This document shows, one piece after another, positions 17,366 to 26,749 of a stretch of DNA of 53,669 nt. The notes beneath the pieces were generated by a model that worked only from the letters and a program-made list of their open reading frames with translations, made no database searches and had not been told where the DNA came from. The translations under genes were made by a program, and so were the position numbers. Source of the DNA: Paenochrobactrum pullorum (GTDB taxonomy: Bacteria > Pseudomonadota > Alphaproteobacteria > Rhizobiales > Rhizobiaceae); NCBI RefSeq assembly GCF_041929845.1, contig NZ_JBHEEH010000016.1:1-53669 (forward strand), read 5' to 3'. The first letter of the stretch is position 1, and every line of letters begins with the position of its first letter.

Positions 17366-17404
17366 AACGACAAAACCCGCAGCAGATGCTACGGGTTTGT
17401 CGTT
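17366..17404 (+). terminator. Strong hairpin in the recombinase 3' end
   Basis: AACGACAAAACCCG (17366-17379) pairs with CGGGTTTGTCGTT (17392-17404), a 13-bp stem with one bulged A and a 12-base loop. It lies inside the recombinase frame, just before the direct repeat. An unrelated hairpin occupies the same position before the second repeat copy, so the pairing of hairpin and repeat looks conserved. There is no T-tract. Confidence 0.5.
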
Positions 17405-17409
17405 ATCAG

Positions 17410-17443
17410 TGGTTGCGGGGGCACGCAACTACCGATACCGACA
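17410..17443 (+). repeat. Left direct repeat, candidate attachment site
   Basis: A 34-bp sequence beginning TGGTTGCGGGG and ending ACCGATACCGACA, with an internal dyad GTTGCG/CGCAAC. It recurs at 28311-28344 with one mismatch (G for A). The two copies bound a 10.9-kb GC-rich island, and both lie in serine-recombinase 3'-end sequence. Confidence 0.7.
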
Positions 17444-17465
17444 TTCGTTGGAGGTAGCGATCTAG

Positions 17466-17951
17466 CAAGACTCTAAAGAGAGATATCATCACGCCTTCTG
17501 GCTGATCTATGCGGGTCATAATACACAATACCCCTCTCCAAAATGGTGAAGAGCTGCCTGCAAGCACCAAGCCTCGCCGCTCAAAGCTCCACCACCAAGC
17601 TCGAGAACAAGAAAAGCAGAAAACAGCAGTTTTCTGCTCACCATGTAAATATCTGGTTTGGGGCCGACTGCGGACTGGCTGCTTCATGGCGATGAATGCA
17701 AATGAGGAGGCATTCCTCTTTGCCATGGTTCGGTCCTAACGAAATTCTACACCTAGGGAGCCGTGCATTGGACGCCCCCTTTCCCTGTAGACAAGCCCCG
17801 CCTCATAAGGTGGGTTTGGATGGGGGACGCCGTTGTCTTGCTTTTGTCAGCTTGGTGACATTCACGCCTTTGCGAGCATCAGTTTTGTATCTACCGACGA
17901 GAAATTAACCTTCCCGAACACACCTAATGATTGTTATTGTCTTCGCAACTT
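17466..17951. other. Gene-free left margin of the defence island
   Basis: No convincing ORF. A perfect 10-bp hairpin with a 4-base loop, AGCAGAAAAC (17615-17624)/GTTTTCTGCT (17629-17638), stands out. The region must contain the promoter for the nuclease/helicase operon, but I cannot point to boxes with confidence. Confidence 0.4.
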
Positions 17952-17963
17952 ATGGGGGATTCG

Positions 17964-20054
17964 ATGCGTCTAGGTAGTATATCCATTCGAAACTTTCGGC
18001 GTCTGAATGATGTATCCGTTGATTTCGAAAGCAAGGAAACTGTTTTTGTTGGCCCGAACAACAGTGGCAAAACCTCTGCGACGGCTGCCATTCGCAGCTT
18101 TCTCGGGAGTCGGGAATTCAAAATCCATGACTTCTGCATTTTCGCAATTGCCTCTATCGACGCCTACGTTCCCGGGAACGAAACCAACCTACCCCAAATA
18201 GAACTTGATCTCTGGTTTCACCTCGATCCGGACTCAATTGCGTTCGGTCGGGTCTTTGCCCTAGCAACGAGCCTGTCCGCTGATTTCTCGGAAATCGGGA
18301 TGCGCTGCGCGTTCGCCGTGGATGACGCAGCAGAACTCTGGAAGCATTACGATGCAGCTTTCCCGCCAAAGGAGGATGGCACCCGCAAGCGCCCCTTGAG
18401 CTTCTTCCTTGGAATGGAAGGCAACTTGAAAAGGTATTTCGGCATCAAGGTGTCTTCGCTGGAAAAGCTCGAACAGGAACTCGTGGCAACGCCACTTTCT
18501 ACGCAAGAAGGCAAGAAGATTCTCAATTCTCTGCTGCGCGTCGATTTCGTCGATGCCCAGCGGAATATTGACGACGAAAATGCCGCTAGAAGCAATAGGC
18601 TGTCAGATGCCTTTGCGACATATTACCGGAGAAACCTGGAGCAAGCGAAACACGCTGAAGACGCCGTCACGGTCATCGAACAAAACAATGAGAACCTGAC
18701 CAAGCATTATGACGAACGCTTCAAACCACTGATGACGATGATCGGAGGTCTTGGCCTTCCCTCCGACAACGACCGCGCAATGAAGGTCGTTTCGACACTC
18801 AGTTCGGAGGTTGCACTACGAGGTAACACCGAACTCTTCTACGTCGATGCCAGCACCAAACATGAGCTCCCTGAAGCCTATAACGGACTGGGTTTCAAGA
18901 ACCTAGTGTTCATGGCCATTCAGGTTGATCATTTTTATCGGCAATGGCTAGCGACTGAGGACAACCGCCCGCTTTGCCAGATGATCTTTATCGAAGAACC
19001 GGAAGTGCATTTGCACGCTCAGGTTCAACAAACATTCATTCGCCAGATGTGGGACGTTCTCACAGCCGAAGCGCCCAAAGGTGAAAGCAAGCCCCAGCTT
19101 ACAATCACGACCCATTCGTCGCACATCCTAGACACAGTCGATTTCTCAAAAATCCGCTACTTCCGCCGGTGCCATATCCGCGGAGAACAGGAGGGAGTGA
19201 CCTATCAGGGAACAACCGTGCACAGCCTTCGGCAATTTCAACCGGAGCCACTCGCATTGGGCGGCGATGTGATCGAGCCAGAGAAAGCACTTTCTTTTCT
19301 AAAAAAATATTTGAGACTTACCCATTGCGACCTGTTCTTCTCCGATGCCGCCATACTCGTTGAGGGGGCTGCTGAAAAACTGCTTTTGCCCCGCATGATC
19401 GACATATCGGCGCAGCAACTGAACAAGAAGTATTTGACAATTATGGAGGTAGGTGGAGCTTATGGGATGCGTTTCGCCGGATTGTTGGGATTCCTCGAAA
19501 TCCCCTATTTGGTCATCACCGACATTGACTCTGTCGATCCCGCGAGTAACCGGGCAAGTTGCGTCGCTACCCATCCGGGAGCCGTTTCGTCGAATGCGAC
19601 TCTGGGATATTTCTTTGGAGAGAATGGAGTAGCCGCACTCTCCGCCAAAACCTTCGACAATTGTCTGCAAGCTGAAGGGATGCGTTTTGTCGCCTTTCAA
19701 AAGCCTGTAGAAGTTAACCGGCAGGGCAATGCTCAAATCTTCCACGGACGAACCCTTGAAGAAGCCTTTGTCTTCGAAAACCTCGACCACTTCCATACCG
19801 ATGGACTCAGTATCGGCATTGACTTGCCGGATGGTCGAGCCGAATTGCAGGAGGCCGTCTGGCGGCGCATTAAAAGCGATACTTTCAAAAAAACCGAATT
19901 TGCCATGGATGTCCTTGCCTTCGAAATACTGGCAGGCGAGGACGAAGAAACTAATGCGGGACAGAACAGGGACTGGAATGTCCCACACTACATCGACGAG
20001 GGCCTAAAGTGGCTGGAGACACGTCTCTCACAAAACCAGGGAGCCGGCGAATGA
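17964..20054 (+). CDS. gajA: OLD-family ATPase/TOPRIM nuclease, GajA-like
   Basis: A 696-aa overcoming-lysogenization-defect protein. The ABC-type ATPase has Walker A GPNNSGKT (30-37), Walker B IFIEEPEVHLH (341-351) and TTHSSHIL (382-389). The C-terminal TOPRIM nuclease has ILVEGAAEK (E467), VITDIDSVDP (D520, D522) and GRTLEEAF (595-602). Class 2 OLD nucleases followed by a UvrD helicase are the Gabija anti-phage system, in which GajA nicks DNA when nucleotide pools fall. At 696 aa it is longer than the founding GajA of about 580 aa. ATG 17964 follows GGGGGA; ATG 17952 and TTG 17931 are alternatives. The stop overlaps the helicase start (ATGA), so the two proteins are translationally coupled. 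Confidence 0.88.
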   Translation: MRLGSISIRNFRRLNDVSVDFESKETVFVGPNNSGKTSATAAIRSFLGSREFKIHDFCIFAIASIDAYVPGNETNLPQIELDLWFHLDPDSIAFGRVFALATSLSADFSEIGMRCAFAVDDAAELWKHYDAAFPPKEDGTRKRPLSFFLGMEGNLKRYFGIKVSSLEKLEQELVATPLSTQEGKKILNSLLRVDFVDAQRNIDDENAARSNRLSDAFATYYRRNLEQAKHAEDAVTVIEQNNENLTKHYDERFKPLMTMIGGLGLPSDNDRAMKVVSTLSSEVALRGNTELFYVDASTKHELPEAYNGLGFKNLVFMAIQVDHFYRQWLATEDNRPLCQMIFIEEPEVHLHAQVQQTFIRQMWDVLTAEAPKGESKPQLTITTHSSHILDTVDFSKIRYFRRCHIRGEQEGVTYQGTTVHSLRQFQPEPLALGGDVIEPEKALSFLKKYLRLTHCDLFFSDAAILVEGAAEKLLLPRMIDISAQQLNKKYLTIMEVGGAYGMRFAGLLGFLEIPYLVITDIDSVDPASNRASCVATHPGAVSSNATLGYFFGENGVAALSAKTFDNCLQAEGMRFVAFQKPVEVNRQGNAQIFHGRTLEEAFVFENLDHFHTDGLSIGIDLPDGRAELQEAVWRRIKSDTFKKTEFAMDVLAFEILAGEDEETNAGQNRDWNVPHYIDEGLKWLETRLSQNQGAGE

Positions 20055-21892
20055 CAGCAACCCTCAAGCCAACTGAAGCCGATACGAAAATTGCTGAGTG
20101 CATCGCGAAGAACGTTTCCTTTTCGGTTATCGCAGGTGCCGGATCAGGCAAGACCACATCGCTCGTTGAAGCTCTGAAAGGAATTCAGAAGTCTCGTGGA
20201 AACGAGCTTCGGAAAAACGGTCAGCGCGTCGCGTGTATCACATACACAAACCGTGCCGTCGGAGTGATTTCGTCGCGACTAGGTTTCGATGACCTTTTTT
20301 ACGTTTCGACTCTGCACGGGTTTCTTTGGGCAGAAATCGCGCGCTTTCAAGACGCTATTCGGGAGGCCCTTCGTGAGGCGATCATTCCGCGGCATATGGA
20401 AAAGGCCCGCCAGAAAGATAATGGAGGTATGTCGCAGGCAGCGCAAAAAGCCAGGAAGGATCTGGAACGCCTATCCGTAGAGCTTGCTGCGCTAAGCAAT
20501 CAAAAACCATCGGTCTCTTACGAAGAAACCGTTATCAGCGACTATTCGAAATGTGTCTTGAACCACGATGATGTTATTGACGTCGCGGCCTATCTGATCA
20601 CAAACAAACCGCTCTTGCGCAAAGGCCTCGGGTTCAAATACCCCTACATCTTCGTCGATGAGGCTCAAGACACCTTCTCGCAAGTCGTAGAGGCCCTCAA
20701 TGCTGTTTGCGCGGGTGAAGGGTTACCCGTCGTCGGATATTTCGGCGATCCGATGCAGCAGATTTACGACAAGCGTGCCGGACATTTCGCCGGTCCTGAA
20801 GGTTCCAAAAGGATTCCGAAGGAAGAGAATTTTCGAAGCTCAACCTCGGTGATTGACCTTCTCAACAACTTCAGAACCGATCTGAAGCAAGTTCCTGGCG
20901 GGAAAAATGCCGACATTGAGGGCAGCGTTTTGATCACGGTCGCGCAGGCCCCTGAACCTGCCAACGGAAACAGATACTCAGCCGAGCAGCTGGACGAAGT
21001 AGCGGCGAAATTCGAAAAAGCGGTAAAGAAGTGGGGATGGACAGATAATGCAACTGTGAAGAATCTATTTCTGGCTCGGCAAATGATTGCGCGCAGGATC
21101 GGTTTTGTCACAATACATAGGTTATTTACAGGTGCTTATTCATCGTCCAGATCCCAATCTGACTATGAAGACGGGACGCACTATCTTCTCAAACCCTTTG
21201 TGGACGGCATTTTTCTATTGGTCGATGCATCCCGCAACAACGATCCTAAGAAGCTGATTGAAACACTGCGAAGAATAAGCCCTGCTTTTGACGACACTGG
21301 AGATAACAAGAGCAAAACCCTCAAACAGATGCTCGAAGAAGCCTCAAAACACGCCGCTGCTTTGGCGGAAAAATGGGAAGGTAATACAGTCAAAGACATT
21401 TTGGAATACTGTAGCGCGAACGCGCTTTATCCAATGTCGGACCGCCTTGCAGGTCAGTTGGCTCGCGCTGCCCGCGAACCTTATGACTCCGGCAATGAAG
21501 ATCACCAAAGGGAAAAAGGCGATTGGCTGGCTGATGAATTCTTCAAGCTGAAGGCTGACGAACTCGAGAAGTACATCGATTTTTTGGATGAAAACTCTCC
21601 TTTCAGTACGCAGCACGGCTCGAAAGGCGAAGAGTATGAGAACGTGCTTGTCATGATCGACGATATCGAGGCAGCCTGGAATACCTACAGCTTTTCAAAA
21701 GTTTTGACCCCAGGCGTTGCGGGCGATCCAACAGACCGACAGCAAGAACTTACTCAAAAACTGGCGTATGTTTGTTTTTCACGGGCGGAAGTAAACCTTA
21801 GGATCTTGATGTTTTCGAGAGACGCGGAAGCGGCCAAAAAAGAACTGATCGAGCGCGGTCTGTTCCAGAACGGCCAGGTTTCAATTTTGTAG
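20051..21892 (+). CDS. gajB: UvrD/Rep-type helicase, GajB-like
   Basis: A 613-aa superfamily 1 helicase. Motif I is GAGSGKTT (29-36), Ia is CITYTNRAV (62-70), II is FVDEAQDT (201-208) and III is GDPMQQIYD (232-240). The late motifs include STQHGSKGEEYENVLVMID and AYVCFSRAEVNLRI. An upstream in-frame GTG at 20009 exists, but ATG 20051 overlaps the gajA stop and has GGGAG in front. In Gabija, GajB binds the GajA tetramer and senses or unwinds DNA ends. It is followed after 67 bases by the phosphoesterase gene in the same direction. Confidence 0.88.
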   Translation: MTATLKPTEADTKIAECIAKNVSFSVIAGAGSGKTTSLVEALKGIQKSRGNELRKNGQRVACITYTNRAVGVISSRLGFDDLFYVSTLHGFLWAEIARFQDAIREALREAIIPRHMEKARQKDNGGMSQAAQKARKDLERLSVELAALSNQKPSVSYEETVISDYSKCVLNHDDVIDVAAYLITNKPLLRKGLGFKYPYIFVDEAQDTFSQVVEALNAVCAGEGLPVVGYFGDPMQQIYDKRAGHFAGPEGSKRIPKEENFRSSTSVIDLLNNFRTDLKQVPGGKNADIEGSVLITVAQAPEPANGNRYSAEQLDEVAAKFEKAVKKWGWTDNATVKNLFLARQMIARRIGFVTIHRLFTGAYSSSRSQSDYEDGTHYLLKPFVDGIFLLVDASRNNDPKKLIETLRRISPAFDDTGDNKSKTLKQMLEEASKHAAALAEKWEGNTVKDILEYCSANALYPMSDRLAGQLARAAREPYDSGNEDHQREKGDWLADEFFKLKADELEKYIDFLDENSPFSTQHGSKGEEYENVLVMIDDIEAAWNTYSFSKVLTPGVAGDPTDRQQELTQKLAYVCFSRAEVNLRILMFSRDAEAAKKELIERGLFQNGQVSIL

Positions 21893-21959
21893 GTACAGGA
21901 CAGATTCTTATGCTGATTGAATTTTTCACATCGATCGTTTTCAGGAAGAGTTGAAATCT

Positions 21960-23138
21960 ATGCGTGTCCTCGCTTCAGCCGACATTCATCTCGGGTCGCC
22001 GATCCGTTCGGTCGCGATGCGCAATCCGGATCTAGGTGACCATCTGAAACAGGCAAGTCGGGACACGTTTATTCGCATTGTTGACCTGGCAATCTCGGAA
22101 AGAGTCGATGCACTCGTTCTCGCTGGCGACATCTTTGATAATGACCAACCAGATCTGAAGTCCCGGGCATTTCTGATCTCGCAATTGGCACGCGCCGCTG
22201 ACGCGGGTGTTCCCACAGTACTGATCCGTGGCAATCACGATGCCCTTCTCGATCACCGAGCCCATGGTAACCTGGGCCCGAATATTCATCTGCTGCATAA
22301 GGAGGAGCCCAGCGTGGAAATCGGTGGCGTGTGGTTCCACGGACTGTCTTTCGACACGGCGCATGTCTCAAAAAGCTTCCTGCCCGACTACCCGGCGCCG
22401 GTGACGGGCCGGAAAAACGTCGGACTGATGCATACGTCGCTCGATGGCTCGCCAGGTCACGATCCCTATGCTCCCTGCTCCGAACAGGATCTGCTAGCGC
22501 ATGGCTATGACCTTTGGTGCCTCGGCCACATCCATGCCCCCTTTGAGCGCACATCAGGCCCAGTTCTCGCCGTCATGCCGGGCATTCCGCAACCACGCCA
22601 CTTCGGGGAACTTACCGGCGGTACCGTCGCGATTGTCGAGCTTGATGGCGACACTCCGAATATCGAACGGCATCACGTTGGACATCTGCGATTCACCGAA
22701 TGCGCTTTGGATCTCAGTCAATCTTCAGATGTTCAGGAGGTATTGAGCGCGCTTCGGTCTGAACTCAAAGGGGCGCAGCATTCCGAACACCACACAGCAG
22801 TCCGCCTGCAGGTGACCACGGGCCATCATACCGCTGAGACGCTGACAGCACTTGCGAGCGAATTGCTCGAAAACATCGATCGCGTATTTATCGACAAAAT
22901 CAAAGTGGGCGTCCCTAAACAGCAGGCCGACGCGAAGGCGGATGACCTGGCGCGGCTGATGCGGGCCGAGCTCTCCGAACCGGGCTTCCAACTGGCCGCC
23001 AAAGAGATCACCGAAGAGCTCAGAAACGCATTGCCCCGCGAAATCGCCGACGATTTGGCGGAAGACGCCTTGGATGACCTTTTGGAAGCAGCCATCGCTG
23101 AAATCACGCTGTCTTTGCACTCTGGAGCCGCGGAATGA
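21960..23138 (+). CDS. SbcD/YhaO-like metallophosphoesterase (DNA exonuclease subunit)
   Basis: A 392-aa calcineurin-type nuclease. Motifs in order are SADIHLGS (D8, H10), LAGDIFDN (54-61), IRGNHD (89-94), LMHTSLDG and CLGHIHAP. The C-terminal 150 residues are helical and acidic, as in YhaO, and would contact the ATPase. AGGAAGAG precedes ATG 21960. The stop overlaps the next gene's ATG. YhaO/YhaN pairs resemble Mre11/Rad50 and SbcD/SbcC and cut DNA ends. Here the pair directly follows a Gabija-like pair in one likely operon, which is not a combination I know as a described system. Confidence 0.88.
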   Translation: MRVLASADIHLGSPIRSVAMRNPDLGDHLKQASRDTFIRIVDLAISERVDALVLAGDIFDNDQPDLKSRAFLISQLARAADAGVPTVLIRGNHDALLDHRAHGNLGPNIHLLHKEEPSVEIGGVWFHGLSFDTAHVSKSFLPDYPAPVTGRKNVGLMHTSLDGSPGHDPYAPCSEQDLLAHGYDLWCLGHIHAPFERTSGPVLAVMPGIPQPRHFGELTGGTVAIVELDGDTPNIERHHVGHLRFTECALDLSQSSDVQEVLSALRSELKGAQHSEHHTAVRLQVTTGHHTAETLTALASELLENIDRVFIDKIKVGVPKQQADAKADDLARLMRAELSEPGFQLAAKEITEELRNALPREIADDLAEDALDDLLEAAIAEITLSLHSGAAE

Positions 23139-26100
23139 GACTGAACCGGCTTGATTTCATTCGCTATGGCCGCTTTGATGGTGCCGAAATAGTGCTCCCC
23201 CGTCCTGACGCCGGCACCCCGGATGTCACCATAATCTACGGACCGAATGAATCCGGAAAATCCACGGCCTTTAATGGATTTCTGGAACTTCTCTTCGGTT
23301 TGAAGTCAGTCAATCACCCTTATGCGTTCAAGTTCGATCGCAATGATCTTCTGGTAGGAGCCGAACTAAACATTCCCGGGCGCGGTTTAACGGTTCTGCG
23401 CCGCAACGGCAAACGTACTCAGTCTCTGCTTGATCATCAGGACCGCCCGGTCGACGAAGCCATCCTCTCGAGTGCTCTCCATGGCCTTTCCATGGACGGT
23501 TATGTCGAAAGGTTCTCACTCAACGATGAAGGACTCCGCAAAGGCGGTGATCGGATTGCTGAGGCAAAAGGCGACTTGGGCCAGCTGCTGCATGCAGGTG
23601 TGTCTGGCCTAACCAGCATGGCGGCGACATTGGAGAACATGACGACCCGCGCCGATAAGTTCCATAAAAAGAACGGCCGAGGTACAGTGCTCAAGATCGG
23701 TAAAGACCGCCTGAAAGAGATCCATGAGGCACTGCGAACGGAACGTTTCACACCGGATAGGGAGCGGGCCCTTCGGAAAGACAAACAGACAGCTCAAAAG
23801 GCGTTCGAACAGGCGGACACAGATCTTACACGGGCCAGAAAACGACAGGCAGCGGGAGCGGCTGCGCAGACCTGGTACGACAAATCGGAAGAAATTCGGA
23901 AAATCGACGAGTCTCTTGCCGGTTTTCCGGAAGGTGCGAGTTTGAAGAAGGGCACAGATGGACAGGTCGCCACGCTCGTGACAATCGTGTCTGAAAAGGC
24001 AGAAAGTATCGCAAGCGCTGATGACAGAATTGCGCGCCATGAAACGGTCATTTCAGAAAACAAGGCTGACCCGGCCGTCGGTCATCTCGTTACGGAACTC
24101 GCAGAGCTGGATCAAATCAGGATCGACGGGGCTTCCCTCACCTCGCGGGCGGATACGGCCAGATCGGATCTGGAAAAGCGCACCGGTGAACGCGATGATG
24201 CGGCACACCAGATAAAAAAGATTCTGACGGTGTTGGCTGTACCTGACGAACCTGCAGAGGCCTTGGTCCTGACGACCGAAGAACTGGAGACACTCGCAGA
24301 GGCGGTACAGGCGTGTCAGACCACTGAGGCAGAGCTGCGAGCAGCATCAAACGTGTTGAAGAGTGCACGCGATCAGTTGGGCGATGCTCCAACCGAACCG
24401 AAGGACCTGTCTCACCTGCAGATGGCGTATGACGCATGGCAGAAAGTGTCAGACGTGTCAGGCCTTGAACATAACCTCGGATCGGAACGCGCCCGGCTTG
24501 CAAAAGCAGTATCCGGACTGCCTGCCTCCTGGCAGACACTTATCGAGAACGGTCTTCCTGCCCGTGAAAGTCTCGATGAAGTCCTCAGGGAATGGAACAC
24601 CCTGACTGCCAACATCGTTTCCGCCACAGAAGATCTGGAAGGACGCGAAGCGGGCTACAAAGCTGCGCGCGCAAAACGCGAAGCCGACGAAAGCGCACCG
24701 GATTCTATTGGCGCGGCAGCAACGGAAGAAACGCGTCGTCAGCGTGACACAGCCTGGCAATCACATCGTAACAGTCTCTCCGACGAAACGGCGGATCGTT
24801 TTGAGGAGGCCATGTATGCTGATGATGGCGCCCGAACGAATTATCTGATGGGCACGGAGGCGCGAAAACAGCTTGCGAACTCGCGCACACAGGAAAGCGC
24901 CGCAAAAGCCGCACGTGACACAGCAAAAGACAAGTTCGAAGTACTGATCGGGAAACGCGACACCTTGGCGAAGCGTGTGGTCTCACTTGCGAGGGCCGTT
25001 GGCTTTCCCGACGATACGGAACCGGCTGCGTTTGCCGCAAGACTTACGGACCTGACGGCATCGGCTGAGATTGCAACTGAGGTCATGATTGCGGAGAATG
25101 CTCTGGAAGACCGAACCAAGCGCCGTAAGGAAGACTTTGACGATCTGCTCGCCGCAGGCAGCCTTGTCGGCATCAAGGGTGAAGAAAGTGACCTTCCTGG
25201 GCGGGTTGGCAAAGCTCTCACACTTCAGGAAAATGTCCGTCAGACATGGGAGAACTGGCGTCGCGGGGAACGTAACATTGCCGACTACGAAAAAGCCGAA
25301 ACTCAAGCCGAGACTGATCATAAGGCAGCCCTGAACCGACTGGAAACGCTGACCTCGGCGCTGCCTCTTCCTGATCGCTCGGCCGCCGGCGTAAAGACAG
25401 CGCTGCCGCAGCTGCGCACGCTGCAACAGCTTCAAAGCAATCAAAAAAGCCTGGCTGGGCGTGTTGAAGCCCTCGAACGCGCCCTTTCAACCCTGGCAAA
25501 GAGCGCTGCACGATTGGCAGAGATCCTCGAGGAGCCTTTCAACCTAAAAGACGATCCCCTCCCCATCATCAATCGAGCTCGTGCGCGAGTAAGCAAAGCC
25601 GCTGAAGCGGATCGGGTGAGGAAACGCGAAGAGGAGCTTCTCGACGAAGAGGTCACAGGCCGAAAGCGTGCGCTAACTGCCCGCGACGAAGCGCAAACCC
25701 GGTTGGACGAGCTGTTTGACGGACAAGGCGGTGAAGATCTTTCACCGACGGAGCGCGTGGCGCTTCTGGCTGAACGCGACGAGTTGCGCAAAGACCGAGC
25801 TAATGCGGACAGCAGCAGCAATCAGGCGCGCGACGGCGTGGATCGTACGCTCTTTGATGAAGAGCTGACGCGATTACCTGATGTAACGCGAGAAGCGGAA
25901 CTGCAGCAAGAACTTGATGATGCGCAAACGGCACGAGATGCCGCTTTGAAGATATGTAATGAAAAAGAACGCCTCTATGAGGAAGCCTACAACGCCGCTG
26001 ACAACAGCGATCTGATCACGGATCAGGCCACAATCCTCGAAGAGTTGCGAAACGGTGCACGGCAGGCGGCTGTCGCAAGGCTCGGGATCCTGGCAGCGAG

Positions 26101-26539
26101 GAGTGCCTTGAAGCGCCTGGCTGCTGAACGAAGCAGCGCAATGCTGAAAGACGTGGAAGAAGCCTTCGTCACCATGACATCTAAGGAATGGGAAAAAGTC
26201 GTGGTATGGAGTGAGACCGAGGGCGAGAAGCTGGTTGGCATCAAACCCGGCGGCGACCCCGTGAAGGTGGAAAACATGTCCACCGGAACCATGGGCCAAC
26301 TGTATTTTGCCCTGCGTCTGGCCGGTTACCGCAGCTTCGCGCGCGATCCGGGCCCCCTCCCCATGGTTCTCGACGATATTATGGAAACCTTTGACGACAC
26401 CCGCGCATCTGCCGCGTTGAATCTCTGTGCCGAGATCGGACGGAGCGGTCAGGCAATCATTTTCACGCACCATACGCACTTGGTGGAGCTTGCTCGCAAG
26501 AGCATTCCGAGTGTTTCCGTCGTGGAGATGCCGCATTAG
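23135..26539 (+). CDS. YhaN-like SMC/Rad50-type ATPase
   Basis: A 1134-aa ATPase. Walker A is YGPNESGKST (35-44) near the N-terminus. Long coiled-coil and charged segments fill about 180-1000. The C-terminal half-site has ENMSTGTMGQLYFALRLAGYR (signature), PLPMVLDDIMETFDD (Walker B) and IIFTHHTHLVELA (H-loop). The Arg-rich AFKFDRNDLLVGAELNI and LNDEGLRKGG segments are typical of YhaN. I found no CxxC zinc hook, unlike SbcC/Rad50. It is coupled to the phosphoesterase by an ATGA overlap and would form a DNA-end-processing complex with it. Confidence 0.88.
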   Translation: MRLNRLDFIRYGRFDGAEIVLPRPDAGTPDVTIIYGPNESGKSTAFNGFLELLFGLKSVNHPYAFKFDRNDLLVGAELNIPGRGLTVLRRNGKRTQSLLDHQDRPVDEAILSSALHGLSMDGYVERFSLNDEGLRKGGDRIAEAKGDLGQLLHAGVSGLTSMAATLENMTTRADKFHKKNGRGTVLKIGKDRLKEIHEALRTERFTPDRERALRKDKQTAQKAFEQADTDLTRARKRQAAGAAAQTWYDKSEEIRKIDESLAGFPEGASLKKGTDGQVATLVTIVSEKAESIASADDRIARHETVISENKADPAVGHLVTELAELDQIRIDGASLTSRADTARSDLEKRTGERDDAAHQIKKILTVLAVPDEPAEALVLTTEELETLAEAVQACQTTEAELRAASNVLKSARDQLGDAPTEPKDLSHLQMAYDAWQKVSDVSGLEHNLGSERARLAKAVSGLPASWQTLIENGLPARESLDEVLREWNTLTANIVSATEDLEGREAGYKAARAKREADESAPDSIGAAATEETRRQRDTAWQSHRNSLSDETADRFEEAMYADDGARTNYLMGTEARKQLANSRTQESAAKAARDTAKDKFEVLIGKRDTLAKRVVSLARAVGFPDDTEPAAFAARLTDLTASAEIATEVMIAENALEDRTKRRKEDFDDLLAAGSLVGIKGEESDLPGRVGKALTLQENVRQTWENWRRGERNIADYEKAETQAETDHKAALNRLETLTSALPLPDRSAAGVKTALPQLRTLQQLQSNQKSLAGRVEALERALSTLAKSAARLAEILEEPFNLKDDPLPIINRARARVSKAAEADRVRKREEELLDEEVTGRKRALTARDEAQTRLDELFDGQGGEDLSPTERVALLAERDELRKDRANADSSSNQARDGVDRTLFDEELTRLPDVTREAELQQELDDAQTARDAALKICNEKERLYEEAYNAADNSDLITDQATILEELRNGARQAAVARLGILAARSALKRLAAERSSAMLKDVEEAFVTMTSKEWEKVVVWSETEGEKLVGIKPGGDPVKVENMSTGTMGQLYFALRLAGYRSFARDPGPLPMVLDDIMETFDDTRASAALNLCAEIGRSGQAIIFTHHTHLVELARKSIPSVSVVEMPH

Positions 26540-26749
26540 CATGGGTGATGTCGCCACCTAGTACCGCGTCGCGACTAAGCCGTTCGTAGTCGATGTAGAA
26601 CGCAAGGTTGGGCCTGCTGTCGGTTTCGTGGACGCCGAGTTAAGCTAATCCCACATCGTTTTCAAATTCCATTGGCTTGCATGGGGACAGAGGTGGTTCG
26701 GTTTGTCTGAACAATTTCGGGCGTTTTGCTAAGTGGATTACCGCCTCGA

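Larger units (their letters stand above)
17106..17465 (+). pseudogene. Large serine recombinase, C-terminal remnant
   Basis: This encodes the tail of a resolvase-family integrase: SASAIYVKKVSALTKALNRKEER, then after a frameshift near 17220 TLRGLIEKISLTPGPERGEIYA, LHGELGTIL and a tail ending SVVAGARNYRYRHSLEVAI. The catalytic N-terminus is gone and IS6 copy E replaces it. The 3' end contains a hairpin and the left copy of a 34-bp direct repeat that recurs at 28311. The element that used this recombinase therefore lay to the left of 17443. Confidence 0.82.

Noticed and set aside
17410..17443. tRNA gene or remnant at the direct repeat
   Set aside because: TGGTTGCGGGGGCA resembles the reverse of a tRNA 3' end, but no T-arm, anticodon arm or acceptor partner can be found on either side.
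17406..17726. Minus-strand frame of 106 codons opposite the recombinase tail and island margin
   Set aside because: It spans the repeat and the hairpin on the wrong strand, has odd composition and no recognisable motif.
24138..25821. Several Arg/Ser-rich minus-strand frames of 100-150 codons
   Set aside because: Antisense shadows of the GC-rich YhaN-like gene; their composition reflects the opposite strand of coiled-coil codons.
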